DNA from: Planctomycetota bacterium
GTDB lineage: Bacteria > Planctomycetota > UBA1135 > JACQFD01
Direction: 5' to 3'
Length of the DNA: 64,000 nt
NCBI GenBank assembly: GCA_016792805.1
Contig: JAEUHX010000073.1
Location: 116,115-180,114, forward strand
Shown: positions 8,571 through 16,993 of the stretch, in pieces
Layout of the letters: each line of letters starts with the position of its first letter
Position numbering within the stretch: the first letter of the stretch is position 1
Translations under genes and position numbers: made by a program
Notes under the pieces: model-generated
Seen by the model: the letters and a program-made list of their open reading frames with translations, nothing else
What the model was told of the DNA's origin: nothing
Databases searched by the model: none

Positions 8571-9863
8571 ATGGCGTACCAGCGCGCACGTGGCACACGA
8601 GACGAGTTTCCGGACGACCTCATTCTGATCGATCGGCTCGAGCGCGTCGCTCGCGACCTGTTTCGGCGGTACGGAGCCCGGGAGATCCGGACGCCCTTCT
8701 TCGAGGAGACGCGCCTCTTTGTGCGCGGGCTTGGCGAGGGATCCGACGTCGTCTCGAAGGAGATGTTTACCGTGGAGCGCGAGGAATCGAGCTACACGTT
8801 CCGGCCCGAGGGAACGGCCGGGGTCGTTCGCGCTTATGTGGAGAAGGCACTGCACAAAACGAGGCCGCTCCAGAAGCTCTATTACATCGGTCCGATGTTT
8901 CGCTACGAGAAGCCCCAGGGCGGGCGCCAGCGGCAGTTCACACAGATCGGACTCGAGGTGCTCGGCTCGCTCGACCCGCTGCTCGACGCCGAGGCGATTC
9001 ATCTCGCCGCGAGCTTCTTCGATGAGATCGGGCTTTCCGGCGTCGAGGCGAGAGTGAACTCCATGGGAGACCGCGAGGATCTGGAGGCCTTCCGCGGGAT
9101 GCTGCGCGCGTGGGCGCAACCTCAACTTTCGGCGAGATGTGAGGATTGCCGGATGCGCTTCGAAAAGAACGTGCTCCGCATGCTGGATTGTAAGGTGGAG
9201 CAGTGCAGGGTGCTCAATGCGAGCGCGCCGGACATCCTGGATGCCCTCACACCCGCGAGCCGCGCGCACCTCGATACGGTGGTCTCGGCGCTTCGCGCCG
9301 TGGGGCGCCCCGTCCGCGTCGATCCCGGAATTGTGCGCGGCTTTGATTATTACACTCGCACGGTGTTCGAGCTGCACCACCCCGACCTCGGCGCGCGATC
9401 GGCGGTGTGCGGCGGCGGCCGGTACGATCACTTGATTTCCGAGCTCGGCGGCTCCGATCTCGGCGCCGTCGGATTCGCCATCGGCCTTGTGCCGACGATC
9501 GTGGCGCTTGAGAAGCTTGGAAAGGCACAGATCGAGATACCGCGGGAGCTCGATGCTTTTGTGTGCGTTCTCGAGGGAGTGCCTCGCCAGCACGGTTTTG
9601 TGATTGTGGACGCGCTGCGCAATGCTGGGCTTGCCGCAGACCTCGACCATCCTGAGGGAGCCGAGGGGAACGCGCGCTCGCTGAAGGCACAAATGAAGTC
9701 CGCCGACCGGGCGCGTGCCCGCTGGGCGGTGATGCTCGGCCCCGACGAGCAGGCCGCTTCTGTGGTCTCGGTGCGCAACCTCGAATCACGCACCGAAGCC
9801 AAAGTGCCGCAGCAGCCCTTGGCGACGCTTCACGAGCGAATTCGTGGGGTGGGCGCCGCGTAG
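8571..9863 (+). CDS. hisS: Histidyl-tRNA synthetase
   Basis: Charges tRNA-His. Class II motif 2 is seen as YYIGPMFRYEKPQGGRQRQF. The histidine-specific signatures are RGFDYYTRTVFELH and CGGGRYDHLISELGG (motif 3). The C-terminal anticodon-binding domain follows (about residues 325-430). At 430 aa the length is normal. ATG 8571 is the first start before the conserved N terminus; no convincing Shine-Dalgarno site precedes it. The 116-base divergent spacer with the lipoprotein gene should hold the promoter, but I see no clear -35/-10 pair. It is followed by nadD after 19 bases. Confidence 0.97.
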   Translation: MAYQRARGTRDEFPDDLILIDRLERVARDLFRRYGAREIRTPFFEETRLFVRGLGEGSDVVSKEMFTVEREESSYTFRPEGTAGVVRAYVEKALHKTRPLQKLYYIGPMFRYEKPQGGRQRQFTQIGLEVLGSLDPLLDAEAIHLAASFFDEIGLSGVEARVNSMGDREDLEAFRGMLRAWAQPQLSARCEDCRMRFEKNVLRMLDCKVEQCRVLNASAPDILDALTPASRAHLDTVVSALRAVGRPVRVDPGIVRGFDYYTRTVFELHHPDLGARSAVCGGGRYDHLISELGGSDLGAVGFAIGLVPTIVALEKLGKAQIEIPRELDAFVCVLEGVPRQHGFVIVDALRNAGLAADLDHPEGAEGNARSLKAQMKSADRARARWAVMLGPDEQAASVVSVRNLESRTEAKVPQQPLATLHERIRGVGAA

Positions 9864-9882
9864 CTGCGAGCCGGCGCCACCC

Positions 9883-10509
9883 ATGCGGCTCGGCCTCTTC
9901 GGCGGCTCCTTCGATCCGATCCACTTCGGGCACCTCGCCGTCGCTCGCGCCGCGCGCGATGAGCAGCGGCTCGAGCGGCTGCTGCTGATGGTGGCGCAGG
10001 TGTCGCCGCTCAAGAGGCGCACGGCCGCAGCCGGCTCCGATCGCCTCGAGATGGTGCGTCTTGCGCTCGCGGAGCCTGGCGCCGACTCGGCGCGGCTCGA
10101 GGCGAGCGAGCTGGAACTTCGTCGGCCGGGTCCCTCGTTCACGATCGACACCGTCTCCGAAATTCGACGCGCGGAGCCTGGCGCCGAGATCGTGCTGGTG
10201 CTCGGCTCCGATTCGCTGCGGGAGCTGCCCCGATGGAGGCAGGCGCGTGAATTATTGACTTCGACGACGCCGATCGTGGCGCCGCGAGAGGGCGTGGGTC
10301 GCGAGGCGCTGGCTCCGCTTCGCGACGCGCTCGGAGGCGAGATCGCCGGCCGCGTCGCTGCCGGCTGGCTTTCCATGCCGGAGGTGCCGGTTTCGTCGAC
10401 GGAGGTGCGCCGCAGGCTCGCCGCCGGCGAAAGCCTCGCGGGGCTCGTGCCGCCCGCTGTGATTTCGTACATTTCCGCCCATCGGCTCTACCAGGAGTCG
10501 TTCCCGTGA
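9883..10509 (+). CDS. nadD: Nicotinate-nucleotide adenylyltransferase
   Basis: Adenylates nicotinate mononucleotide in NAD synthesis. The nucleotidyltransferase motif GGSFDPIHFGHL is at residues 6-17, the GSDSLRELPRW region is central and the C-terminal VSSTEVRRRL matches the family ISSTxIR motif. It has 208 aa from ATG 9883; an upstream in-frame start would overlap hisS and add a non-conserved extension. The stop overlaps the GTG of the next gene (GTGA), so the two are translationally coupled. Confidence 0.95.
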   Translation: MRLGLFGGSFDPIHFGHLAVARAARDEQRLERLLLMVAQVSPLKRRTAAAGSDRLEMVRLALAEPGADSARLEASELELRRPGPSFTIDTVSEIRRAEPGAEIVLVLGSDSLRELPRWRQARELLTSTTPIVAPREGVGREALAPLRDALGGEIAGRVAAGWLSMPEVPVSSTEVRRRLAAGESLAGLVPPAVISYISAHRLYQESFP

Positions 10510-11504
10510 AGCTCGAGTGGGTTCGCGTCCTTTGGGCGGTGGGCGTCGCAGCTTCCACGGCAGCGCTGGTCCTCTTCGGGCTGCGCCAGCTCTCCTCCCT
10601 TCTTCGGCTGCTGGACCACCCCGGAGGCCGCCACCGCCACCGAGATCCGACGCCGCGCATCGGCGGGCTCGCCTTCGCGGCCGGTATTGCAGCAGGAACG
10701 TACACATACGGATTTGTGACGTGGCGCGGCTGGAGTTACCCCGAGGATGCCGTCCTGGCGGGGCTCCTCTGCATGGCGCTCGGGCTGCTGGATGACCTCC
10801 TTCGGGATCGGTTCAAGCCGCTCTGGAAGCTGCTCGGGCAAGCCGCGGCTTCGCTCGCCGCGGCGTGGATGCTGAATGGACCGTTCTCCATGGCGGAGCG
10901 CGGGATCGTCGCGGCGGCGGTGCTCGCAGCGATGAATGCTTATAATTTCTTCGACCACGCCAACGGACTTCTCCTCGTGGCGCTTGCCGTCCCGATGAGT
11001 CTGCCGTCACTCTCCGGCGAGATGGTGGCGCCGACGATCGCCGCGGGATCTGTGGTGCTCATGGCAAATCTCGGGGGCCTCGCCTTCGGCGGCGATGCCA
11101 TGAGCCACGGATTCGCAGGATTTGTGGCGATCTCCTGCTTCGACCGATTCGCCCATCAGTCGCTCGGATTCGATCTGTTGCAACTGGCGGCCCTTTCCTC
11201 GCTCGTGCTGCTCGACATGGCCGTCGTCATCGCGCTGCGCATCGCCGAAGGCATGCCGCCGTGGCGATCCACGCCGGTGCATCTCTCCGATCGGTTCGAG
11301 TCGCGCGGCTGGCCGCGCTCCGTCGGACTTCTTGGGGTCGCGGTATGGGCCGCGACGACGCGCTACTTCGTGCCCGTGGTCGATGCCCACGGAATTGTCC
11401 AATCATACCGCTGGCCACTCTCGCTGGCGGCCGCTGCCACTGTCGTGGCTCTTTCCTTCGTACGCCTGCGGCGCGTTCCTGTTTGGAGCGCCGCAGGCGA
11501 ATAG
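10506..11504 (+). CDS. WecA/MraY-like polyprenyl-phosphate sugar-phosphotransferase with altered motifs
   Basis: A 332-aa polytopic membrane protein of the glycosyltransferase 4 family, whose members move a sugar-1-phosphate onto undecaprenyl phosphate. Family landmarks are DHPGGRHRHRDPTPRIGG in the first loop, GLLDDLL (the DD motif), NAYNFFDHANGL where active members read NxxNxxDxxDGL, and HLSDRFESRGW near the His-rich final loop. The second Asp of the NxxD block is replaced (HAN), and the usual GDxGS segment reads GDAMSHG. The substrate may therefore differ, or activity may be lost. GTG 10506 overlaps the nadD stop. It is convergent with the radical SAM gene, with 17 bases between. Confidence 0.75.
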   Translation: MKLEWVRVLWAVGVAASTAALVLFGLRQLSSLLRLLDHPGGRHRHRDPTPRIGGLAFAAGIAAGTYTYGFVTWRGWSYPEDAVLAGLLCMALGLLDDLLRDRFKPLWKLLGQAAASLAAAWMLNGPFSMAERGIVAAAVLAAMNAYNFFDHANGLLLVALAVPMSLPSLSGEMVAPTIAAGSVVLMANLGGLAFGGDAMSHGFAGFVAISCFDRFAHQSLGFDLLQLAALSSLVLLDMAVVIALRIAEGMPPWRSTPVHLSDRFESRGWPRSVGLLGVAVWAATTRYFVPVVDAHGIVQSYRWPLSLAAAATVVALSFVRLRRVPVWSAAGE

Positions 11505-11521
11505 TTGCTCTCAGCCGAACG

Positions 11522-13072
11522 TTACAGAGACATCGCGGCCTTCGGGCCGACGAAGCGCTTCACGACGTCGAAGAACTTGAATTCGAAGGGGGCCTGATAC
11601 TTCTTGTTGCGCAAGCGCCAGCCGGCGCTGCGGCGCAGCAGCTTCGAAACCGGGCCGCGGCCGCCGGAGTGGCCGTCGAACCAGGGAGCGAGGTAGGTGT
11701 AACGCCACCACACTTCCTGAACCTCGGGCGGAACGGCGCCCCAGTAAGAATTGAACTTGTAGTCGAAGAACTTGCCCCAGCCCTCGAAGGTGGTCGGCGG
11801 GACATAGCCTCCGTCGAGCGAGGGCTTCCAGAAGGCCGAGCCCGGAATCGGGCGGTAGGGGAAGACCTCCGCAGTCGAATGCGGATACTTGACCTTCAAC
11901 ATTGCGGCCTCATGGATCGTCTCCAGCATCGACTCCTTCGACTCGTTGGGGTAGCCGATGATGTAGCTGAGGCCGGCTTTGATGCCGCGCGAGTTGATGC
12001 GCGCCATGGCCGTGTCAGTTTGGCCGCGGCGGATGTGCTTTCGAATCAGGTTCTGCGTTTCTTCCGTGGCAGCCTCGGCGCCGAACCACAAAAGATGGCA
12101 GCCCGACTCGCGGAGCAGGTCGATTGTCTCGTCGTTGTACTGGCAGATCTGCTTGATCTCGACTGTGCCGTTCCAACGAATGTTCATTCCGGACTCGATA
12201 AGCTTCTCACAAAAAACCTTTGTGCGCTTCTCGGCCACGCCGAAGTTGGCATCCTGGAGGCGCAGGATGTCGAATGGATCCTTGTCGTAGATCTCCCGGA
12301 TCCGGTCGACGAGCACCGCCGGATCGAGCGCGACCCATCGGCGTCCGGCGATCTCGGGCGAACAGCAGAATTCGCAAGGCTCAGGGCAGCCGAACGAGCT
12401 GAAATACGAGAGCCCGCGCCACGGCTGCACATCGAAGGGCGGGGGCGCCGGGAGCCGGTTGCGGATGCGGTGGCCGTGGCCTGCGGTCCGACGATTGAGC
12501 TCGTAGTATTTCTGAAGATCAATCAGATGGAACGCGGCCTTCGGAAGATTATTGAGGTGCTCGACGGGCCTGCGCGGAGTGAACAGAAGGCTTCCGTCTC
12601 GCCAGAGCGCGAGGCCGTTCACCGTCTCCAGGCGCTTCTCCCAGCCCGGGCCTTCGGCGATCGCCTTCAGCATTTCGGGGAAGGTCAATTCTCCCTGGCC
12701 CATGCAGACTGCGTCTGCAATCTCACTGGTGAGATAAAGCTCAGGAATCGAGGACGGAAACCACCCTCCCCACAGAATCGGGAGCTTGGGAAACTTGGCG
12801 CGGACCGCCTGGGCGACGCGCGCCCCATCGTAGACTTGGTAGCCAAGAATGCAGGACGAGCCGAAGGCCATCGCTCCATCGCAGGCCTGGAGCACCTGCT
12901 CCAGCGCATTCGGCTCCGTCATCGCATCGATGATTTGCACCTCGAACCCAGCCGCCTCCGCAGGGCTCGCAATATGAAGAATTTCGAGCGGCTGCAGGTC
13001 CGCCGACGGAAGGTCGCCCCTATGGGGATCGACGCGGGCGGGCAGGAAGAGAACAACGCGCTGCTTCTGCAT
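11522..13072 (-). CDS. B12-binding-type radical SAM protein
   Basis: 516 aa from ATG 13072. The N-terminal half has the Rossmann-like pattern of the cobalamin-binding domain (ILHIASPAEAAGFEVQIIDA, ILWGGWFPSSIPE), although the cobalamin His motif DxHxxG is not evident. The radical SAM cluster motif is GCPEPCEFCCS (CxxxCxxC). Further on come LLWFGAEAATEE and GLSYIIGYPNES, the SAM-domain strands common to BchE/hopanoid-type enzymes. The substrate cannot be told from sequence. An upstream ATG at 13144 would add 24 poorly conserved residues. It lies 114 bases after the membrane TPR gene on the same strand. The His residues HGHRIRN before the Fe-S motif are unexplained. Confidence 0.85.
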   Translation of the reverse strand: MQKQRVVLFLPARVDPHRGDLPSADLQPLEILHIASPAEAAGFEVQIIDAMTEPNALEQVLQACDGAMAFGSSCILGYQVYDGARVAQAVRAKFPKLPILWGGWFPSSIPELYLTSEIADAVCMGQGELTFPEMLKAIAEGPGWEKRLETVNGLALWRDGSLLFTPRRPVEHLNNLPKAAFHLIDLQKYYELNRRTAGHGHRIRNRLPAPPPFDVQPWRGLSYFSSFGCPEPCEFCCSPEIAGRRWVALDPAVLVDRIREIYDKDPFDILRLQDANFGVAEKRTKVFCEKLIESGMNIRWNGTVEIKQICQYNDETIDLLRESGCHLLWFGAEAATEETQNLIRKHIRRGQTDTAMARINSRGIKAGLSYIIGYPNESKESMLETIHEAAMLKVKYPHSTAEVFPYRPIPGSAFWKPSLDGGYVPPTTFEGWGKFFDYKFNSYWGAVPPEVQEVWWRYTYLAPWFDGHSGGRGPVSKLLRRSAGWRLRNKKYQAPFEFKFFDVVKRFVGPKAAMSL

Positions 13073-13186
13073 GGTGAGGGTCTTACGGTGTATTGCGATG
13101 CGGGGCACCCACCGGACGGAAACGCCCAATGGAATCGGCGACAAGGTTACGACTTGCCTCGCTGCGCTGCCAGCTCAGGGGCATCT

Positions 13187-15697
13187 CTACCGGCTGGGCG
13201 GAAGTTCTTTCTCGGCGGCGCTCGAGGTCTGCTGCGGCCCCAACGCACCCGAACTGGCGTCCAGCGGGGCACGGAGCTTCGCTTCCAGCGCTGCGGCCGC
13301 CGAAGGCGAGCATCGCAGCCGCCGCGCCGCGTCGAGCGCCCGTTGGGCGTCGTCCCAGCGACGCAGATGCGCCAGCGCGAAGCCCTTGGCGAGCCAGGCC
13401 GCAGCATCTGTGGGAGCTTCCCGCACCGCCCGTGAGGCCGCGTCCAAGCTGCGCTCCCCGTCGCCAATGGCAAGGGCATCCGATGCTTGGGCGATCCAGC
13501 CTGGAACAACGGCCCAACTGGGGAGCTTCAGGCGCAATCCCCGGGAGCGGAGTTCAAGCGCCGATCGCAGCTCCTGCGCGCGGATTTGTGAGACCGGCTC
13601 TGCGGCGGCGCGGAGATGGCGGATTTGTGCGCGTCCGAGCCAGGGCCAGCCATCGCCAGGGGCTTCGCGGGCCGCCTCCGCCAGCGCCGCTTCGAACTCG
13701 CTAGCTCGTGGGAGCACAGAGCGCGACAGCGGGCGTGGACGCATCCATTCAGACCGCAGCCAATCCTGCAGGATCGCCGGTGTCAGCTCCTGGTCGAGCG
13801 AACCCAAGGTCCGCCGGACCGCCCGTGTGGTTTCCAGGTCGCTCGCGAGGCTGTCTCGAACGGCCCCCGGCTCGAGGAGCGCGCCACACTCGTCGGCCTG
13901 AGCGAGCCGCTCCGGGGACTCACCTGCCAGGAGGCGGCGCGCCGCAGCCGCACCCCCGAGCAGGCATGACGCCCACACGCGGAAGCTGCCGAGATCGAGG
14001 GACTCGAGATCGGCGCCGGCCCGGCTCGCGATCAGGCGCTGCATGGCCGACTCGGAAAAGCGAATCGGGGCCGACGAGGCGACCACAGCCCAAGAACTCG
14101 AACCGGCGGAAACCGGGGCGGCCATCGCCACATGGGGGAAGACGCTCAGCATCCGGGCGATCGAGCGATTCCGTTCGTTCGGCTCCTCTGGAAGGCGTGA
14201 CACGAAGATGCCTTCCGCGGTGAGCCGGCTTCGAATCAGGCGTAATCGATCGGATCGCAGCGGGAGCCCATCGGTACGCTCGAGGACGACGAGATCCCAA
14301 AGCGAGGCATCCATCCGAAGAAGCCGCCAAGGGCGTCGGCCTTCCAATCGAAGGGAACCGAGCTCGCTCGCCTCCAGCCGACCTTGGATGAGTCCGAGGT
14401 CGGGCTCAATCGAGAGCAGCCGGGGTGTCGGGCTGCTGCCGGTCCGTAACGCGCCCGCTGCTGCGAGCGCTGCGAGTGCTCGGCTTTGCCTCTCGGCGAG
14501 GTCGGCATGTGGTTGGATGCCGGCCGGAGTCCACAGTTCAGCAGCGGAGCGCAGGCCCTCGGCCATGACGGTTCGTCCGAGCGGTCCCGAGAGCGCGACC
14601 GGCGCGGCTCCAAGCCCGAGAAGTGCAACCGCGAAGCCGGGGCTCCACCGCAGCCTCGGAGCGAGCAGGAGGAACGAAAGCCACAAAAGTCCGGCGAGGC
14701 TCGCGAGGACCAGGGTGCTGCCGGCTTCCCGGGCGAGGATCGCTGCACTCCCGGCCACCGCGATCACTGCCGCAGCACGGGCCGGATCGAGCGCGACAAG
14801 CGCCGGTGACGCCGCAATCCAAGCCGCGACAAATCCGAGCACTGCGACGGCAGGGCAAGTCCACGGGCCAAGGACGCCGGCGGCGCTCGCGCCAGCGACC
14901 ACGGCACCTGTGGCCGTGAGTGCAAGGGCGAAGGTCGCCGTGAAGGACGTTGCCCGCTTCACAACGACGAATCCCGCCGCGAGCCCGAGGAAGGCAGCAG
15001 GGGCAGTCGTTGCACTGTCCGGCGACGCCGGCAGCAGGGAGACCGCAAGCCCCCAGGCCGCCGATGACGTGACGAGCACGATGGGCGGCTCCGGGCGCGC
15101 AACGGGCACCCCGCTTGGGGCACGCTCCAGCCGCGTCCCGAGGAGTGATGCGAGCACGGCACAAGCCGCTGCCGGCGCCAGTGAGGTGACCGGAAGTGGA
15201 GCCAAGAGAAGGAGCGGTGCACCGACAGCTCCGCCCAGCGAGAAGAGGATTGCCGAGCGCAGCCGATCACTCTGGGCGCTCGCAATCGCCGCGAGGACAA
15301 GCCCGGTCCCCAGCGCTGCGGGAGCCATCAGAACGCCGCCGCCGGCAGCGTCCGGGGCCCACGACGGAACCCACTCGACGGCCTTCGAGGCGAACGACCC
15401 AAGCTGCCCCAGGTCGGGTTCGCCGAGCCGCCATAACCCCGCGGCCAGGAGCGCGGCCGAGCCGAGCACCCAGAGCGTTGTCGGCGCGAGCCGGCGGCTC
15501 GCGGCCAGGCCGAAGCCCAACGATGCGCCGCAAATGAGGGCTCCCACGGCGAGGCTCGAGCTTGCCGATATTTGTGCAAACTCAGCGCCGCGCTCGACGC
15601 CGCACAGCACGGCCACTGCGCATGCGAGGCCCGTGAGCGCCTCCAGCAGGATGCGAAGCGCGCCGTGCTGCGGAGCGCGTCCCGGGGCATCGACCAT
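13187..15697 (-). CDS. Membrane spermidine-synthase-like protein with C-terminal TPR
   Basis: 836 aa. The first 380 or so residues form about ten hydrophobic helices. A soluble domain follows with LLSIEPDLGLIQGRLEAS, WDLVVLERTDGLPL and LTAEGIFVSRLP...SVFPHV, the layout of the spermidine-synthase/aminopropyltransferase-like domain often fused to membrane helices. The usual acidic GD motifs are weak, so catalysis is doubtful. The last 150 residues look like TPRs (WPWLGRAQIRHLRAA, AAWLAKGFALAHLRRWDDA). Start ATG 15697. It probably shares a transcript with the radical SAM gene. The 132-base divergent gap to the Trm112-like gene holds the likely promoter, but I see no clear boxes. Confidence 0.7.
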   Translation of the reverse strand: MVDAPGRAPQHGALRILLEALTGLACAVAVLCGVERGAEFAQISASSSLAVGALICGASLGFGLAASRRLAPTTLWVLGSAALLAAGLWRLGEPDLGQLGSFASKAVEWVPSWAPDAAGGGVLMAPAALGTGLVLAAIASAQSDRLRSAILFSLGGAVGAPLLLLAPLPVTSLAPAAACAVLASLLGTRLERAPSGVPVARPEPPIVLVTSSAAWGLAVSLLPASPDSATTAPAAFLGLAAGFVVVKRATSFTATFALALTATGAVVAGASAAGVLGPWTCPAVAVLGFVAAWIAASPALVALDPARAAAVIAVAGSAAILAREAGSTLVLASLAGLLWLSFLLLAPRLRWSPGFAVALLGLGAAPVALSGPLGRTVMAEGLRSAAELWTPAGIQPHADLAERQSRALAALAAAGALRTGSSPTPRLLSIEPDLGLIQGRLEASELGSLRLEGRRPWRLLRMDASLWDLVVLERTDGLPLRSDRLRLIRSRLTAEGIFVSRLPEEPNERNRSIARMLSVFPHVAMAAPVSAGSSSWAVVASSAPIRFSESAMQRLIASRAGADLESLDLGSFRVWASCLLGGAAAARRLLAGESPERLAQADECGALLEPGAVRDSLASDLETTRAVRRTLGSLDQELTPAILQDWLRSEWMRPRPLSRSVLPRASEFEAALAEAAREAPGDGWPWLGRAQIRHLRAAAEPVSQIRAQELRSALELRSRGLRLKLPSWAVVPGWIAQASDALAIGDGERSLDAASRAVREAPTDAAAWLAKGFALAHLRRWDDAQRALDAARRLRCSPSAAAALEAKLRAPLDASSGALGPQQTSSAAEKELPPSR

Positions 15698-15829
15698 GAC
15701 GCCGCAGTCTCGGAACTGGAGGGGGCGGAGTCGACACTCTGGGCGGGTTGAATCCTCGGGCCCCCCTGCGGATCATCTTCGCCCTTCCCGACGCGCACGT
15801 ACCTCGCGGGCGCGTTCCACCAAAAGCCC

Positions 15830-16075
15830 ATGCTCGACGAAGAACTCCTCAAGATTCTGGCCGACCCGAAGACCAAGGAGCCGCTTCGGCGTGCTACGGA
15901 GCAGGAGATTTCGGCGGTGAACGCCGCAATCGCCCGAGGCACAAAAAACGTCGGCGGGCAGCCGGTCAAAGATCCTCTGACCGATGGGCTCGTCCCGAGC
16001 AAGTCGGGGGCGCGCGTCTATCCAGTGCGCGATGGCATTCCGGTGCTCCTCTCGGACGAGGCGATTCCTCTCTAG
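15830..16075 (+). CDS. Trm112-family protein (UPF0434-like)
   Basis: 81 aa. It opens LDEELLKILADPKTKEPLR and closes GARVYPVRDGIPVLLSDEA, the two halves of the Trm112/YcaR fold. The central zinc-binding cysteines of eukaryotic Trm112 are absent, as in most bacterial members. The middle (TEQEISAVNAAIARGTKNVG) is longer than in the roughly 60-aa E. coli protein. Bacterial members are thought to be small accessory factors for methyltransferases or envelope enzymes; the partner here is unknown. The 150 bases after the stop, before the phosphoesterase, contain nothing I can name. Confidence 0.8.
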   Translation: MLDEELLKILADPKTKEPLRRATEQEISAVNAAIARGTKNVGGQPVKDPLTDGLVPSKSGARVYPVRDGIPVLLSDEAIPL

Positions 16076-16225
16076 GGGCGAAGACGCGAAGCAGGACTTC
16101 CCGCCGCGACGTCTGCCTGTCGCCGTGGTGGAATCCGCGGGGAGCAAGATCCCCGCCGTTTGCACCTGGGCTTCCCACGCGACTACCTCCTTCCCGCAGC
16201 TTTCGTACCCGACCTCGAGCCCGAC

Positions 16226-16993
16226 GTGATCGCGATCATCTCCGACCTGCATTCGAACATCGAAGCCCTCACGGCTGCGATGGCGGAAGCGAAGCGCCGT
16301 GGGGCCAAGCGGATCGTTTGTCTTGGAGATGTGATCGGCTATGGAGCCTCACCGCGCGAAACGCTCCAGATCGTCCGGCAGAAATGTGAGTGGTGCATTT
16401 TTGGCAATCACGAGGAGGCACTCCTGAACGGAGGCGAGGATTTCAACGATAAAGCTCGCGCGGCCATCGACTGGACTCGCCAGCAGCTGAGCTCCCGCGA
16501 TTTCCCGAGAGAGGAGAACTACGCCATCTGGGATTTCCTCGATGCGCTGCAAAATGAAAAGGAGCGGCGCGAAGAGAACGCGCTTTTTGTGCACGGCTCG
16601 CCGTTCGATCCTGTCCGCGAATATGTGATGCCACGCGATGCCCGCAATCCCGAAAAGATGGCTCGCATCTTCGCGAAGCAGGACCGCCCGATCTGTTTCG
16701 TCGGGCACAGCCATGTCCCGGGCGTGTACACGCAAGACGGGCGCTTCCTCAAACCCGCCGAAGTCTCCGACTCCTTCCACGCCACGGAGTACGGCGCCAA
16801 GGTGCTCGTGAACGTCGGCTCCGTCGGGCAGCCGCGCGATGGGGATATCCGGCTCTCTTTTGTGATGTACGACGGGAAGGACCGAGTCGATTTTGTGAGA
16901 ATTCCTTACGACGCGGAGAAAGCGGCGGCGCGCATCCGCGCCGTGCCCGCGCTTCCCGAATATCTAGCCAATCGCCTGCTGGTCGGGCGATGA
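16226..16993 (+). CDS. Calcineurin-like metallophosphoesterase (YfcE/MJ0936-like)
   Basis: 255 aa. All metal-binding motifs are in order: ISDLHSN (DxH), CLGDVIGYG (GD), FGNHEE (GNHE), FVHGSP, and CFVGHSHVPG (GHxH). This is the single-domain phosphodiesterase type that starts directly with the DxH strand, which favours GTG 16226. An in-frame start at 16160 would add 22 residues unlike the family. The substrate is unknown. It overlaps yidC by ATGA and so is probably co-transcribed with it. Confidence 0.88.
   Translation: MIAIISDLHSNIEALTAAMAEAKRRGAKRIVCLGDVIGYGASPRETLQIVRQKCEWCIFGNHEEALLNGGEDFNDKARAAIDWTRQQLSSRDFPREENYAIWDFLDALQNEKERREENALFVHGSPFDPVREYVMPRDARNPEKMARIFAKQDRPICFVGHSHVPGVYTQDGRFLKPAEVSDSFHATEYGAKVLVNVGSVGQPRDGDIRLSFVMYDGKDRVDFVRIPYDAEKAAARIRAVPALPEYLANRLLVGR

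Noticed and set aside
13072..13144. Longer start for the radical SAM gene
   Set aside because: The extra 24 residues show no conservation and no ribosome site precedes them; ATG 13072 starts just before the first core strand.
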